64,000 bases of DNA from Paenibacillus sp. PvR098 (GTDB lineage: Bacteria > Bacillota > Bacilli > Paenibacillales > NBRC-103111): contig NZ_JAFIBU010000001.1 of NCBI RefSeq assembly GCF_017833255.1, positions 620,001 to 684,000 of the forward strand. Direction: 5' to 3'. Numbering within the stretch: the first letter of the stretch is position 1; every line of letters starts with the position of its first letter. The notes under the pieces were generated by a model. It saw only the letters and a program-made list of their open reading frames with translations. It did no database searches and was not told the origin of the DNA. Below, piece after piece: positions 8,566-15,680 of this stretch. The position numbers were made by a program, and so were the translations under genes.

Positions 8566-8979
8566 ATGATCTCTTTGTATTGGGTTATTTTACTCAGCTA
8601 TTTTATCGTAGGTGCGGGAGCGTATATTTATTTAATGAAATCCCGGTATTTGATAGGCTATCATCTTGGAATGAATATCGCGATGACGGCTAGCGGGGTG
8701 ATCGGATTAGCGGTAGGGACTGTGCTCGGCTCCCAATTTCCTTCCCACGAAAGCATGGTTACCGTGGTGACTACAGGTATAGCGGTCCTGACGGGTATCT
8801 TGTTCGGAGCGCTAGTGGATTACCAAACTCTCTTAACCGGCGTGTCAAGCGGTATCATGTCAGGTTTAATGGGGCCGATGCTTGGGCTGCATTCCTCGCA
8901 GCCATTTTTCTTAATTCTGCTTTGTACGTTGTTGGTTTTTATTTCTTTTGCTTTGCTATGTTTTTCTTTGAGGGTATAA
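8566..8979 (+). CDS. Small integral membrane protein upstream of copCD
   Basis: The 137-residue protein is almost wholly hydrophobic with about four membrane segments (near residues 3-24, 33-55, 61-85 and 108-134) and Gly-rich turns (GVIGLAVGTVLG, GVSSGIMSGLMGPMLGL). The gene starts after AGGAGG and its stop lies four bases before the copCD start, so the two are probably translated from one message. No family is recognised with certainty. Context suggests a membrane partner of copper handling. Confidence 0.65.
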   Translation: MISLYWVILLSYFIVGAGAYIYLMKSRYLIGYHLGMNIAMTASGVIGLAVGTVLGSQFPSHESMVTVVTTGIAVLTGILFGALVDYQTLLTGVSSGIMSGLMGPMLGLHSSQPFFLILLCTLLVFISFALLCFSLRV

Positions 8980-8983
8980 AGGT

Positions 8984-10621
8984 ATGCCGAAGCGAAGGGA
9001 GGGGGTGAGGCGGCTGATAAGGAGTCCATGTAGAAGTAAATTACACTTGCTGTACCGAGCAGCTCTGTGCTTTATGATGATGTTTTCGATCTTCCCCAAG
9101 GATACGTACTCACATGCATCTCTCGTTGCAGCCGATCCCTCTCCAGACAGTGAATGGATTTCTTCACCGCCGGAGATCCATTTGACTTTTAGTGAAAGAA
9201 TCGACCAAGGGCTCTATTACCTCAAAGTATTTGACGATAAGGGCAACGAAGTGGCGGGTAATGAAGCGAGTGTAAGTGAAGATCGAATGGTCCTGCGATT
9301 AAGTTTGCCTACTCTGGCTAACGGAGTGTATACCGTATCTTACCGTATCATATCCGAGGACAGTCACCCCGTTCGCGGTACTTACATTATCTTTGTGGGC
9401 ATCCCTCGTTCGAATGCGGATCATAGCGTCAGTAATCCGTCCTCTACACGGGGGTTTTCCGAGAGCATCATTTATGCGGCCAACGGCATTTATCTATTAA
9501 GCTATCTTCTCTTGATAGGCTGGATAGGCTGGGGAACTGTTTTTCGTCCTTTTACCGCGGTGGATGAATTAAGGAAGGGATACCTCCTTGGGACTCAGGT
9601 TATGCAGCAAATCCATTTGATGTCGTTAATCCTCCTCATGTTACTGTTGTCGAGAGATATCATATCTAGTTTGAAAGGTACGGAGGAGCTTAAGCTTCCG
9701 TTAGGATCGCTTTATGGTGTGACATGGATGGCGCTTCTGTTGCTTTCCATTACGGGGTTCTTCACGCTGCTGCGCTCCAAGGTATGGGACAGAATATGGG
9801 TCGTATTGATGGTAGGAGTCAAGAGCTTGAGTGGGCATGCGATTACCTTAGGCCCTCCGTTGGTTACTGTTCCGTTAAATGCCATTCATTTACTGGCGGC
9901 GGGGGTTTGGGTGGGCGGCCTCCTATTGATCGTGATGAATTGGCGCCGACACCAATTGTATATGCGTGTCTTTATAGCCTTATTTTCTCGAACGGCGATG
10001 ATTTGTATCGCTTTATTATCTGTTTCGGGTATCGTCTCTGCCGAAATGTTCTTGCCTAAACTTAGGTATGTGCTGGAGACTCCATGGGGGCTGTTGATAG
10101 GTATTAAGTTGGCGCTTATATTAGGCGTTGCAGTGATAGGCGCTGTCTTAAACGTTTCTGTTAGACACAGCAGATTTATGAACATTAGCACGTGGTTGAA
10201 ATGCGAAATCGGCCTAATGGTAGTCATCGTCATGGTGGTCGGTGTGTTGGTTCATCAGAAGCCGACTCCCGAGAATAAGCCTCTATTGTGGGAAGACGAG
10301 TGGAATCAAGCGCACATGTCCGCACAAATCGTTCCTAATATACCGGGGATCAAGAACCGATTTATTGTGGACATTGCCGTTTCCGATCCTGATGCTGAGC
10401 CCAAAAATATAGAAATGCGGTTGTATCCTCGAAGTCACCCGGAGATCGCTCCTATTCGAGTTCCGTTAAGTTATGAAGCTCATGATGATGGTGTCAATAT
10501 TTATTCAACAGAAGGGGCATATGTGCCTTTTCCAGGCCGTTGGACCGTTGAGATCCGTATTCAAGATAAGGAAGATAACGAACAGGTTTATCGTCGTCAG
10601 ATTGAGGTTTTTGCTCCTTAG
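8984..10621 (+). CDS. CopC-CopD fusion copper transport/resistance protein with C-terminal YtkA-like domain
   Basis: The 545-residue protein has a signal-anchor (residues ~22-42) ending at SHAS, from which the CopC domain starts: HASLVAADPSPDSEW, HLTFSERI and the copper-side motif SEDSHPVRGTY. Eight or so membrane segments of a CopD domain follow (residues ~155-420), including GVWVGGLLLI. The tail (residues ~445-545) looks like an extracytoplasmic YtkA/FixH-type beta domain ending in PGRWTVEIRI. This layout is the YcnJ type of Bacillus, which imports or buffers copper. The N-terminal His after SHA can bind copper once the signal is removed. Beside a large copper oxidase it plausibly supplies the metal. 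The start ATG has a weak ribosome binding site, suggesting coupling to the upstream gene. Confidence 0.85.
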   Translation: MPKRREGVRRLIRSPCRSKLHLLYRAALCFMMMFSIFPKDTYSHASLVAADPSPDSEWISSPPEIHLTFSERIDQGLYYLKVFDDKGNEVAGNEASVSEDRMVLRLSLPTLANGVYTVSYRIISEDSHPVRGTYIIFVGIPRSNADHSVSNPSSTRGFSESIIYAANGIYLLSYLLLIGWIGWGTVFRPFTAVDELRKGYLLGTQVMQQIHLMSLILLMLLLSRDIISSLKGTEELKLPLGSLYGVTWMALLLLSITGFFTLLRSKVWDRIWVVLMVGVKSLSGHAITLGPPLVTVPLNAIHLLAAGVWVGGLLLIVMNWRRHQLYMRVFIALFSRTAMICIALLSVSGIVSAEMFLPKLRYVLETPWGLLIGIKLALILGVAVIGAVLNVSVRHSRFMNISTWLKCEIGLMVVIVMVVGVLVHQKPTPENKPLLWEDEWNQAHMSAQIVPNIPGIKNRFIVDIAVSDPDAEPKNIEMRLYPRSHPEIAPIRVPLSYEAHDDGVNIYSTEGAYVPFPGRWTVEIRIQDKEDNEQVYRRQIEVFAP

Positions 10622-10636
10622 ACGCGAAAAATAAAT

Positions 10637-10674
10637 AACCCTTTACCTAACCAAAAAACGCTAGGTGAAGGGTT
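10637..10674. terminator. Hairpin between convergent genes
   Basis: AACCCTTTACCT (10637-10648) pairs with AGGTGAAGGGTT (10663-10674) with one G-T pair. On the minus strand it is followed by ATTTATTTTT, so it mainly terminates the leftward His-rich gene; on the plus strand the T-run is poor. Confidence 0.65.
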
Positions 10675-10691
10675 GCTGTATAACGGATCAG

Positions 10692-11303
10692 TTAGTGCTC
10701 AGGTTCATCGTGCGAACATGGCTCGCACGGCTGATGAGGCGGACTTGGATGGCAAGGATGGCAATTCGAATCGAGCCAGGTGACCTTACAGATTTTTTCC
10801 GTCAATAATGTAACCACCGTATGATTGTCTTTGATCACACTCACATAGTTGGTTCCTACACTGCAAATTTTGCCTCTGATCGAGTGGCCGTTCCCATTAC
10901 CGCTATGACCTGTTCCTGGAGCGACATCACCATCGCCGTTATCTCCGCCGCTGCCTTCGTTACATTGGCATTCATAATCGACTTCGATTTCGCAGCCTTT
11001 ACCGCGAAGCAATTGAAAATTAAGATTGCCGGTAAGACCCCCAAGATGTAAACGATCATGACAGAACGGGATATGGTGGTATCTCGGGGAAAAGGCAGGG
11101 TAGTGTTTGCCGCAGCCGCAGTGACCGTGGTGGTGATGCTGCTTGTGGCAGCCGCAGTGACCGTGGTGGTGATGCTGCTTGTGGCAGCCGCAGTGATGGT
11201 TGTGGTCCATTTGTTTAAGTAATTCCTTGCATTGCTGGTATTTTTCCTTGTATTTTCTGTACTGATTCTTGTAGTGCTTGTACCTCTCGTTATAATCGAC
11301 CAT
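10692..11303 (-). CDS. His/Cys-rich spore-coat-like protein with coiled coil and Sm-like barrel
   Basis: The 203-residue protein has four visible parts. Residues 1-33 are a Tyr/Lys/Gln coiled coil (NERYKHYKNQYRKYKEKYQQ). Residues ~34-66 form a metal-binding tract with two copies of CGCHKQHHHHGH plus CGCGKHY. A central Gly/Asn/Asp-rich linker follows. A barrel near residues 140-175 (RGKICSVGTNYVSVIKD, LLTEKICKVTW) resembles the DUF2642/CotB-type cores of its neighbours. The Cys/His/Pro-rich tail (CHPCHPSPPHQPCEPC) adds further ligands. The start follows GAGGAGGTGAT, and a sigma-K-like promoter lies just upstream. A late mother-cell coat protein that binds copper or manganese is the best reading. 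Confidence 0.7.
   Translation of the reverse strand: MVDYNERYKHYKNQYRKYKEKYQQCKELLKQMDHNHHCGCHKQHHHHGHCGCHKQHHHHGHCGCGKHYPAFSPRYHHIPFCHDRLHLGGLTGNLNFQLLRGKGCEIEVDYECQCNEGSGGDNGDGDVAPGTGHSGNGNGHSIRGKICSVGTNYVSVIKDNHTVVTLLTEKICKVTWLDSNCHPCHPSPPHQPCEPCSHDEPEH
11115..11196 (-). repeat. 36-bp tandem repeat encoding the CGCHKQHHHHGH units
   Basis: Two identical 36-base units (11115-11150 and 11151-11186) and a partial third start lie inside the His-rich gene. Identity at the DNA level, not just the protein level, points to recent duplication and likely length variation between strains. Confidence 0.9.
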
Positions 11304-11327
11304 TGCTTATCACCTCCTCGTTACTAT

Positions 11328-11355
11328 TAAGATATGTAAAATGGCTGCTTGATGT
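11328..11355 (-). promoter_or_regulatory. Sigma-K-type promoter of the His-rich gene
   Basis: On the minus strand CATATCTTA (11336 to 11328) matches the sigma-K -10 consensus CATANNNTA. An AC dinucleotide, the short sigma-K -35 element, lies exactly 17 bases upstream (11355-11354). The ATG is about 25 bases downstream. This supports expression in the mother cell late in sporulation. Confidence 0.6.
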
Positions 11356-11398
11356 AAGGGACGACTACCTTGTTTTATAAACTTACTGAAAGGAGTAA

Positions 11399-11521
11399 AT
11401 GGGTGATGGTAGCAGTAAGGATTACCACTATATCGGAGAGGGTGAGCAGGGGAGGGGATTCCAAACTTCTCTTGCAACCGTTTTAAATAGTAAAAAATGG
11501 ATAGATACGAACAAAATATGA
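11399..11521 (+). pseudogene. Truncated copy of the small kinase gene at 12518
   Basis: A 40-codon reading frame behind AAAGGAG encodes SSKDYHYIGEGEQGRGF, nearly the same as SSKEYHFIGEGKQGRVF at the start of the intact kinase at 12518. After the glycine loop the frame diverges through small indels and stops. Only the N-terminal ~25 residues are recognisable. It is best read as a decayed duplicate. Confidence 0.65.
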
Positions 11522-11593
11522 TGATTGGGTACTGCTTTATCTTCATGCGAAAAAACACAAATTAAAGGCAATGAGCAACAATGCTCGTAAGAT

Positions 11594-11968
11594 GACGGAG
11601 GAAATATACGCTTCTTTTTGAACGCCTCCGGAATCGGTCAAAATAAGCTGTGCTTGGCTTTCTAAAGCCAGCATATCGAAATAATCGACAGGATTACTCG
11701 TTTGAATATTGTCGCTGCCTATCAGAACTTGCAAATTCCACTTTTCAATGAGTCATGGCGACTTGTTTGTAATAGAGCACAGAGTCATACATTATGTCCC
11801 CAACCAGATAGACATTCTGACGGATCCCCTCGTAAACCAGATTATCCACCGCTGTCTGAGTGGGGCAAAACAACAAGGAGGACATATGGTCTGTAAGTAT
11901 CCGGTTTAACTCTTCCGGCATACGCCGATTAAAGCTTCATAACCCTGCCTTTACATGTGCGATGGAAA
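11594..11968 (-). pseudogene. Decayed UDP-N-acetylglucosamine 2-epimerase (wecB/mnaA family)
   Basis: On the minus strand three fragments of the epimerase appear in order. The first is ISIAHVKAGL, then an in-frame TGA where the family has Arg (HVEAGLRS). It continues as FNRRMPEELNRILTDHMSS, LLFCPTQTAVDNLVYEG and NVYLVGDIMYDSVLYY, ending at a TGA (11745-11747). In a different frame follow GSDNIQTSNPVDYFDML and LILTDSGGVQKEAYISS. About 65 residues between the two blocks and the whole N- and C-termini are missing. The gene cannot make an active enzyme, but the surviving motifs are highly family-specific. Confidence 0.8.
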
Positions 11969-12517
11969 TACATAACTTAGACGGGTGTGAACACTGACCT
12001 CTTGTACCGAGGGTGGGAATAGCTTGCTTAAAACTGATACTTTAATGAATTGAAGCCGTGCGCTAATGAAAGTAACAAGTTTCAAGCCTGTACCTCCCTC
12101 TAACTCTTCATCTTAAGTTTTATTGTATTCTAATCCGTTAAGGGTGGAATGGATTAGAAACTATTTAATTTATAATACATGAAAGACTAGAACGTTACCT
12201 CGGACAACTTAATATTATAACTTGAGGAGAAGAAACACCAATCACCTTTTGATAGATAGGGGAATACAGGTCTGCGACTTTTTGAAGCACGGCTGAGATG
12301 GCAAAAGTGATGGAGAACACCCAAAAATTTGTAAACATTTCTTTTATGAATGTTTTTGATACTAAAAATGTAACCCGCACATTCGGACCGTTGGATCACG
12401 TTATATATCTGTAAGCAACTCGGTTAAATACTTTTCTAGGAAATATGGAACGATTTGATCTGTAACCGAGTATGATAGAACAACATTATTTTCACTGATT
12501 TGAAAGGAGTGAATGCG
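11969..12517. other. Non-coding stretch after the epimerase relic
   Basis: No convincing gene is seen in these ~550 bases, though two overlapping minus-strand frames near 12187-12399 stay open without recognisable similarity. Two inverted repeats stand out: TCTAATCC (12129-12136) with GGATTAGA (12151-12158), and ACTCGGTTA (12418-12426) with TAACCGAGT (12463-12471). The second lies just upstream of the kinase gene and could be an operator. Confidence 0.4.
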
Positions 12518-13048
12518 ATGATGAAAGAAACAAACAGCAGTAAGGAGTACCATTTTATTGGAGAGGGCAAGCAGGGGAGGGTTTTCCGAATATCTCCTAA
12601 TTGCTGCATTAAAGTGTATAGTGAAAAAAGACATGCAGAGAGGGAAAGGAAAGCATATCAGGCGGCGCAGGGATCCCCGATCATTCCCAAGCTTCATGAA
12701 TACGGGTCAAACTATATTATTATAGACTATGTGCAAGGACCTACGCTCAAACAATATTTAAAAGAGAAGGGCTATATTTCCAAATCCATTACGGAACAAA
12801 TTTTGTCATTATTAAAAGAACAGGAACGGTTGGGTTTCACACGGATCGATGCCGCTGTACGCCACATCTTTATAACGGAAGATATGAATCTTAAGCTAAT
12901 AGACTTAACGAACTGCTACCAGCATACAAGCTCCGCTCCCCGCATGCTGCTTAAAAGTTTGAATAATATGGGCTTCCTGCATTCTTTTTTGGAGCATGTA
13001 AAGGGGTTGGATCCAACATTGTATTCCAAATGGAAAAAGATGATATAA
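12518..13048 (+). CDS. Small eukaryotic-type protein-kinase-like protein (YrzF-like)
   Basis: The 176-residue protein has a compact kinase fold. It shows a Gly-loop FIGEGKQGRVF (residues ~13-23), CIKVYSEKRH with the ATP-lysine, a hinge YIIIDYVQGPTL, a catalytic-loop region IDAAVRHIFIT and a DFG-like LKLIDLTN. It is far shorter than standard Ser/Thr kinases but matches the reduced YrzF type of Bacillales. The start is the ATG eight bases after AAAGGAG; a TTG 18 bases upstream is in frame but overlaps the ribosome binding site. Paralogues lie at 18170 and 18842 (minus), plus a truncated copy at 11399. The substrate is unknown; neighbours suggest a sporulation or surface role. Confidence 0.7.
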   Translation: MMKETNSSKEYHFIGEGKQGRVFRISPNCCIKVYSEKRHAERERKAYQAAQGSPIIPKLHEYGSNYIIIDYVQGPTLKQYLKEKGYISKSITEQILSLLKEQERLGFTRIDAAVRHIFITEDMNLKLIDLTNCYQHTSSAPRMLLKSLNNMGFLHSFLEHVKGLDPTLYSKWKKMI

Positions 13049-13080
13049 AGTAAATGTTAGGTATGCGCAGAAGCGGTAAA

Positions 13081-13114
13081 AATAGAGCCCTTATCTTCCA
13101 GGGCTCTATTTTTT
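13081..13114. terminator. Bidirectional terminator between convergent kinases
   Basis: AATAGAGCCCT (13081-13091) pairs with AGGGCTCTATT (13100-13110), flanked by A- and T-runs. It ends the kinase gene and the leftward HipA-like gene. Confidence 0.85.
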
Positions 13115-13119
13115 CTTAT

Positions 13120-13899
13120 TTATTTTTGGCTGGAGTGCCATATCGGAAAATGCTTCTGGAGTTTCCCTATGGCCCTATCCACACGTGACTTTCGATAATA
13201 CAAATATTCGGTCAATGCATGGATTTCATCCCGCTTCAATCCCCATTCCTTGGGGATGCCCTCAATGGCTTCACTAATATCAGATTTGCTTAATGATTCA
13301 ATCGCCTTCAGATCATCGTGAAAAGGATCTTTACCATCAATGTATCGGACAAACCTCTTGTACATATCTCCCCAATACACCTTTGATTTGTTTTGGTTTT
13401 TATTCAATGAATCTACTGACCATCTTGGACCGTCGAAGCAATTGGCATGGTCAATCATGATGATGTTGTTCTGCACAATTAACAGATTGGATGTACTTCT
13501 GTTATGTCTATCCCAATTATGAATCCAATGGTCAAAAGCGATCATTCCGGAAGCCTTGTTCAAGTTCTTACATTTGGAAATCAGTTTTTCGTTATCGGTT
13601 TCAACTGCTCCTTCATAGTAACAAATCCCCAAATGCGGCCCACTTTCAAGTTTCATATCTTTTAATGAAGGATACAAACTAATCAGTCCCTCGGAGATAT
13701 AGATCACCTGACACTCGCCCACCGGAAGATTTAACATGCTCCCAAGCTTATAGGCAATAAATTCATTACTAAGCGTCTTTTTCCCCAAGGGGTTATTTTT
13801 GAATTTAACGACATATTTTTTGCCGTCTATACATCGAAATAATTGCGGCTTGGTCCAACCTCTGCCGATCGGACCTAAATATTGAACCGCATCAAGCAT
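13120..13899 (-). CDS. HipA-like kinase domain protein
   Basis: The 259-residue protein aligns along its length with the product of 19684-20460. Shared blocks are GWTKPQLFRCIDGKKYVVKF with the ATP-binding Lys, NEFIAYKLGSMLNLPV, the catalytic block MIAFDHWIHNWDRHNRSTSN and the metal-binding block IMIDHANCF. These correspond to the HipA-type D-R-x-x-N and D-H/D-F motifs; the family is the short stand-alone HipA_2 type, not the HipBA toxin. The ATG follows AAGAGGTGACA. No antitoxin-like HTH gene is adjacent. The substrate is unknown; co-location with glycosyltransferases and YrzF-like kinases is notable. Confidence 0.75.
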   Translation of the reverse strand: MLDAVQYLGPIGRGWTKPQLFRCIDGKKYVVKFKNNPLGKKTLSNEFIAYKLGSMLNLPVGECQVIYISEGLISLYPSLKDMKLESGPHLGICYYEGAVETDNEKLISKCKNLNKASGMIAFDHWIHNWDRHNRSTSNLLIVQNNIIMIDHANCFDGPRWSVDSLNKNQNKSKVYWGDMYKRFVRYIDGKDPFHDDLKAIESLSKSDISEAIEGIPKEWGLKRDEIHALTEYLYYRKSRVDRAIGKLQKHFPIWHSSQK

Positions 13900-13924
13900 A
13901 GCATGTCACCTCTTTTCTACTAGA

Positions 13925-13968
13925 ATCAACAGGACATCAACAGGACACCAACAGGACATCAACAGAAC
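13925..13968 (-). repeat. Four 11-bp tandem repeats after the lectin-fusion gene
   Basis: Units of ATCAACAGGAC are repeated four times with minor changes immediately after the stop of the leftward gene at 13970 and before the HipA-like gene. The short period and coding-free position suggest replication slippage. It is not a CRISPR array. Confidence 0.8.
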
Positions 13969-13969
13969 A

Positions 13970-15412
13970 TTAAGAAAAAGGACCTTCCCAGCTCCAGGAT
14001 TTATGATCATCTCTCCGGTAATATTTCAGCATCCCATTGGACTCTGTTATGGCTATGAGATTGCCCGATTTACTTTGAATTAACGAAACCCAATTGACTT
14101 GCTCTTGGCCAAAGACTACAGGTCCGCTCCATGGTTGTCCCGGCGCGTCATTGTTTCTCCACCAGTGGCCTAAGCCTCCGCCGGACAGGGGAGCAACCAC
14201 TTCGAAATTACCGCGACTGCTTTCAATAAAGGAAACCAATCCTTTTGTGCCGTTGGCAAAAGAGGCCTGTTCAATCCATTCCTCAGAACCGAATTGCTCA
14301 TCCCGCCAGTAATGAACAAGCTGCTCTCCCTTTCGTGCAACCAGCTCAAGTACATTGAACCTACTGTGGATCATGGCCACCGCACCAAATTTTTCGCGAT
14401 CAAAGACCTTAGGACCGAACCAATGTAATCCCCGTTCATCGTTGTTCTGCCGCCAATGCCCTAGCCCGCCTTCCTTTAAAGGAGCCACAAATTCAAACCA
14501 TTCACTCTTCCCAAGCTTACGCCGGTTAAAATATGGAGGTCTACGGATCTTTTCAGTATCGAGCATCAGTCCGTCAATATACTTTTCCCAGTTTCGTTGA
14601 TCACTTGCCCGTTTTTTATTCATCAGGTTCCTGATGGTCCATCTTACTTCATCCTTTGATCTGCGATTTACGGGATGAAAGAGAAAACAGTGGGGATTCT
14701 CATTCATAAAATGAATGAAACTTCTGTAGGAATAATGGGGACGATAACGGATCGAAATACTGGTTTCTTTGGGATAGGATTTCGGTTCAAATCCGAGGAG
14801 CTTTGCCATGTTGACGAATACAATCTCTTCGATAGCAAAGCATTTGGTTTTCTTTAGATTATTTTTCACTAATTCTAATTGCTCGCATCTAAGCAAAGTT
14901 TGAATAAATCGCCGACCAAACACTTGTCCTACATTAAATGCCTTTAAGAAAGGGTCTTCTTTAAATAGAGATCGCCACAGCTCCCTCTCTTTTCTGAAAA
15001 GAACCCCGGGATACCAGCTTTCTTTGGGGACTCTCATATCCACTCCCATGTATTCCGAATTTTTCATAGCATGGAATATAAAATCTTCAAACCCCTCTCT
15101 TGCAAAAAGAACATCGGAATCTAGACTGATCAGATAGTCGTAATCGTAATTGATTTCTTCTAACCACTCCATAACATCAAGCATGAAAGAAGTGAGAAAC
15201 CCGTAGCTTAGTTTTTTGCTCATCGGACAAACGGGGTATTCCAGATCTTTACATAAATTTGGATCGTCACCGCCGTTATACAATACAATATCGCTGTTGG
15301 GGCAGAAGTAACGAATATTATCGATCAGATCTCGTATGCTTTCTCTTTTGTTATGGACAAGGATGGCAAAACAAATCTTTTTTTCATTACTATTTTTTCT
15401 TAGGCTTAGCAT
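13970..15412 (-). CDS. Glycosyltransferase-like protein fused to PLL-type beta-propeller lectin repeats
   Basis: The 480-residue protein has two parts. Residues ~10-240 form a GT-A-like domain: ICFAILVHNKRESIRDLIDN, then YDYLISLDSDVLFA with a DxD-type metal motif, and a later FAIEEIVF block. Residues ~315-480 hold about four repeats of ~45 residues of the PLL/tectonin-like propeller type, such as FEFVAPLKEGGLGHW followed by RQNND and WFGP, and FEVVAPLSGGGLGHW. The N-terminal domain is paralogous to the second domain of the protein at 15681. A glycan-binding propeller on a transferase suggests a cell- or spore-surface polysaccharide target. The ribosome binding site is GAAGGAG. A sigma-E-like CATACAAT lies upstream on the minus strand. 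Confidence 0.7.
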   Translation of the reverse strand: MLSLRKNSNEKKICFAILVHNKRESIRDLIDNIRYFCPNSDIVLYNGGDDPNLCKDLEYPVCPMSKKLSYGFLTSFMLDVMEWLEEINYDYDYLISLDSDVLFAREGFEDFIFHAMKNSEYMGVDMRVPKESWYPGVLFRKERELWRSLFKEDPFLKAFNVGQVFGRRFIQTLLRCEQLELVKNNLKKTKCFAIEEIVFVNMAKLLGFEPKSYPKETSISIRYRPHYSYRSFIHFMNENPHCFLFHPVNRRSKDEVRWTIRNLMNKKRASDQRNWEKYIDGLMLDTEKIRRPPYFNRRKLGKSEWFEFVAPLKEGGLGHWRQNNDERGLHWFGPKVFDREKFGAVAMIHSRFNVLELVARKGEQLVHYWRDEQFGSEEWIEQASFANGTKGLVSFIESSRGNFEVVAPLSGGGLGHWWRNNDAPGQPWSGPVVFGQEQVNWVSLIQSKSGNLIAITESNGMLKYYRRDDHKSWSWEGPFS

Positions 15413-15680
15413 GGATTATCCAGCACTCCTTCTTTCATAATGTGACTGATGTACCTATATTGTATGGTCTAAGCGGAGTTTGGATTGGACGAAAGCAGGA
15501 GTCTAGTAAATATAGACAGGGGCCTGATTTTGAACTATGCAGGTTACTGGTCCATGTCCATATTTTAGTCAAAAGCATACAATTTAAAGAGACGTTCGAT
15601 CCATGCCTATAGTGGTTCGTTTATTTCATGATGCAGAACCGTTGATCGTAGTACTGGAAACGTTGGAAAGGAGAACGGAG
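15413..15680. promoter_or_regulatory. Divergent promoter region of two glycosyltransferase-like genes
   Basis: CATACAAT, the sigma-E -10 consensus, is present on the minus strand near 15453-15460 and on the plus strand at 15576-15583, each facing its gene. Neither has a well-spaced sigma-E -35 element, so sporulation control is only suggested. Confidence 0.35.

Noticed and set aside
11115-11196. Direct repeats that could look like a short CRISPR array
   Set aside because: The 36-bp units are contiguous without spacers and encode CGCHKQHHHHGH in frame within a real gene.
12187-12399. Two overlapping minus-strand frames as a small membrane protein
   Set aside because: No ribosome binding site at the proposed starts and no recognisable similarity; likely debris.
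13925-13968. Spaced-looking 11-bp repeats as a possible iteron origin or CRISPR
   Set aside because: They are a simple tandem tract after a stop codon, with no spacers, AT-rich unwinding region or rep gene nearby.
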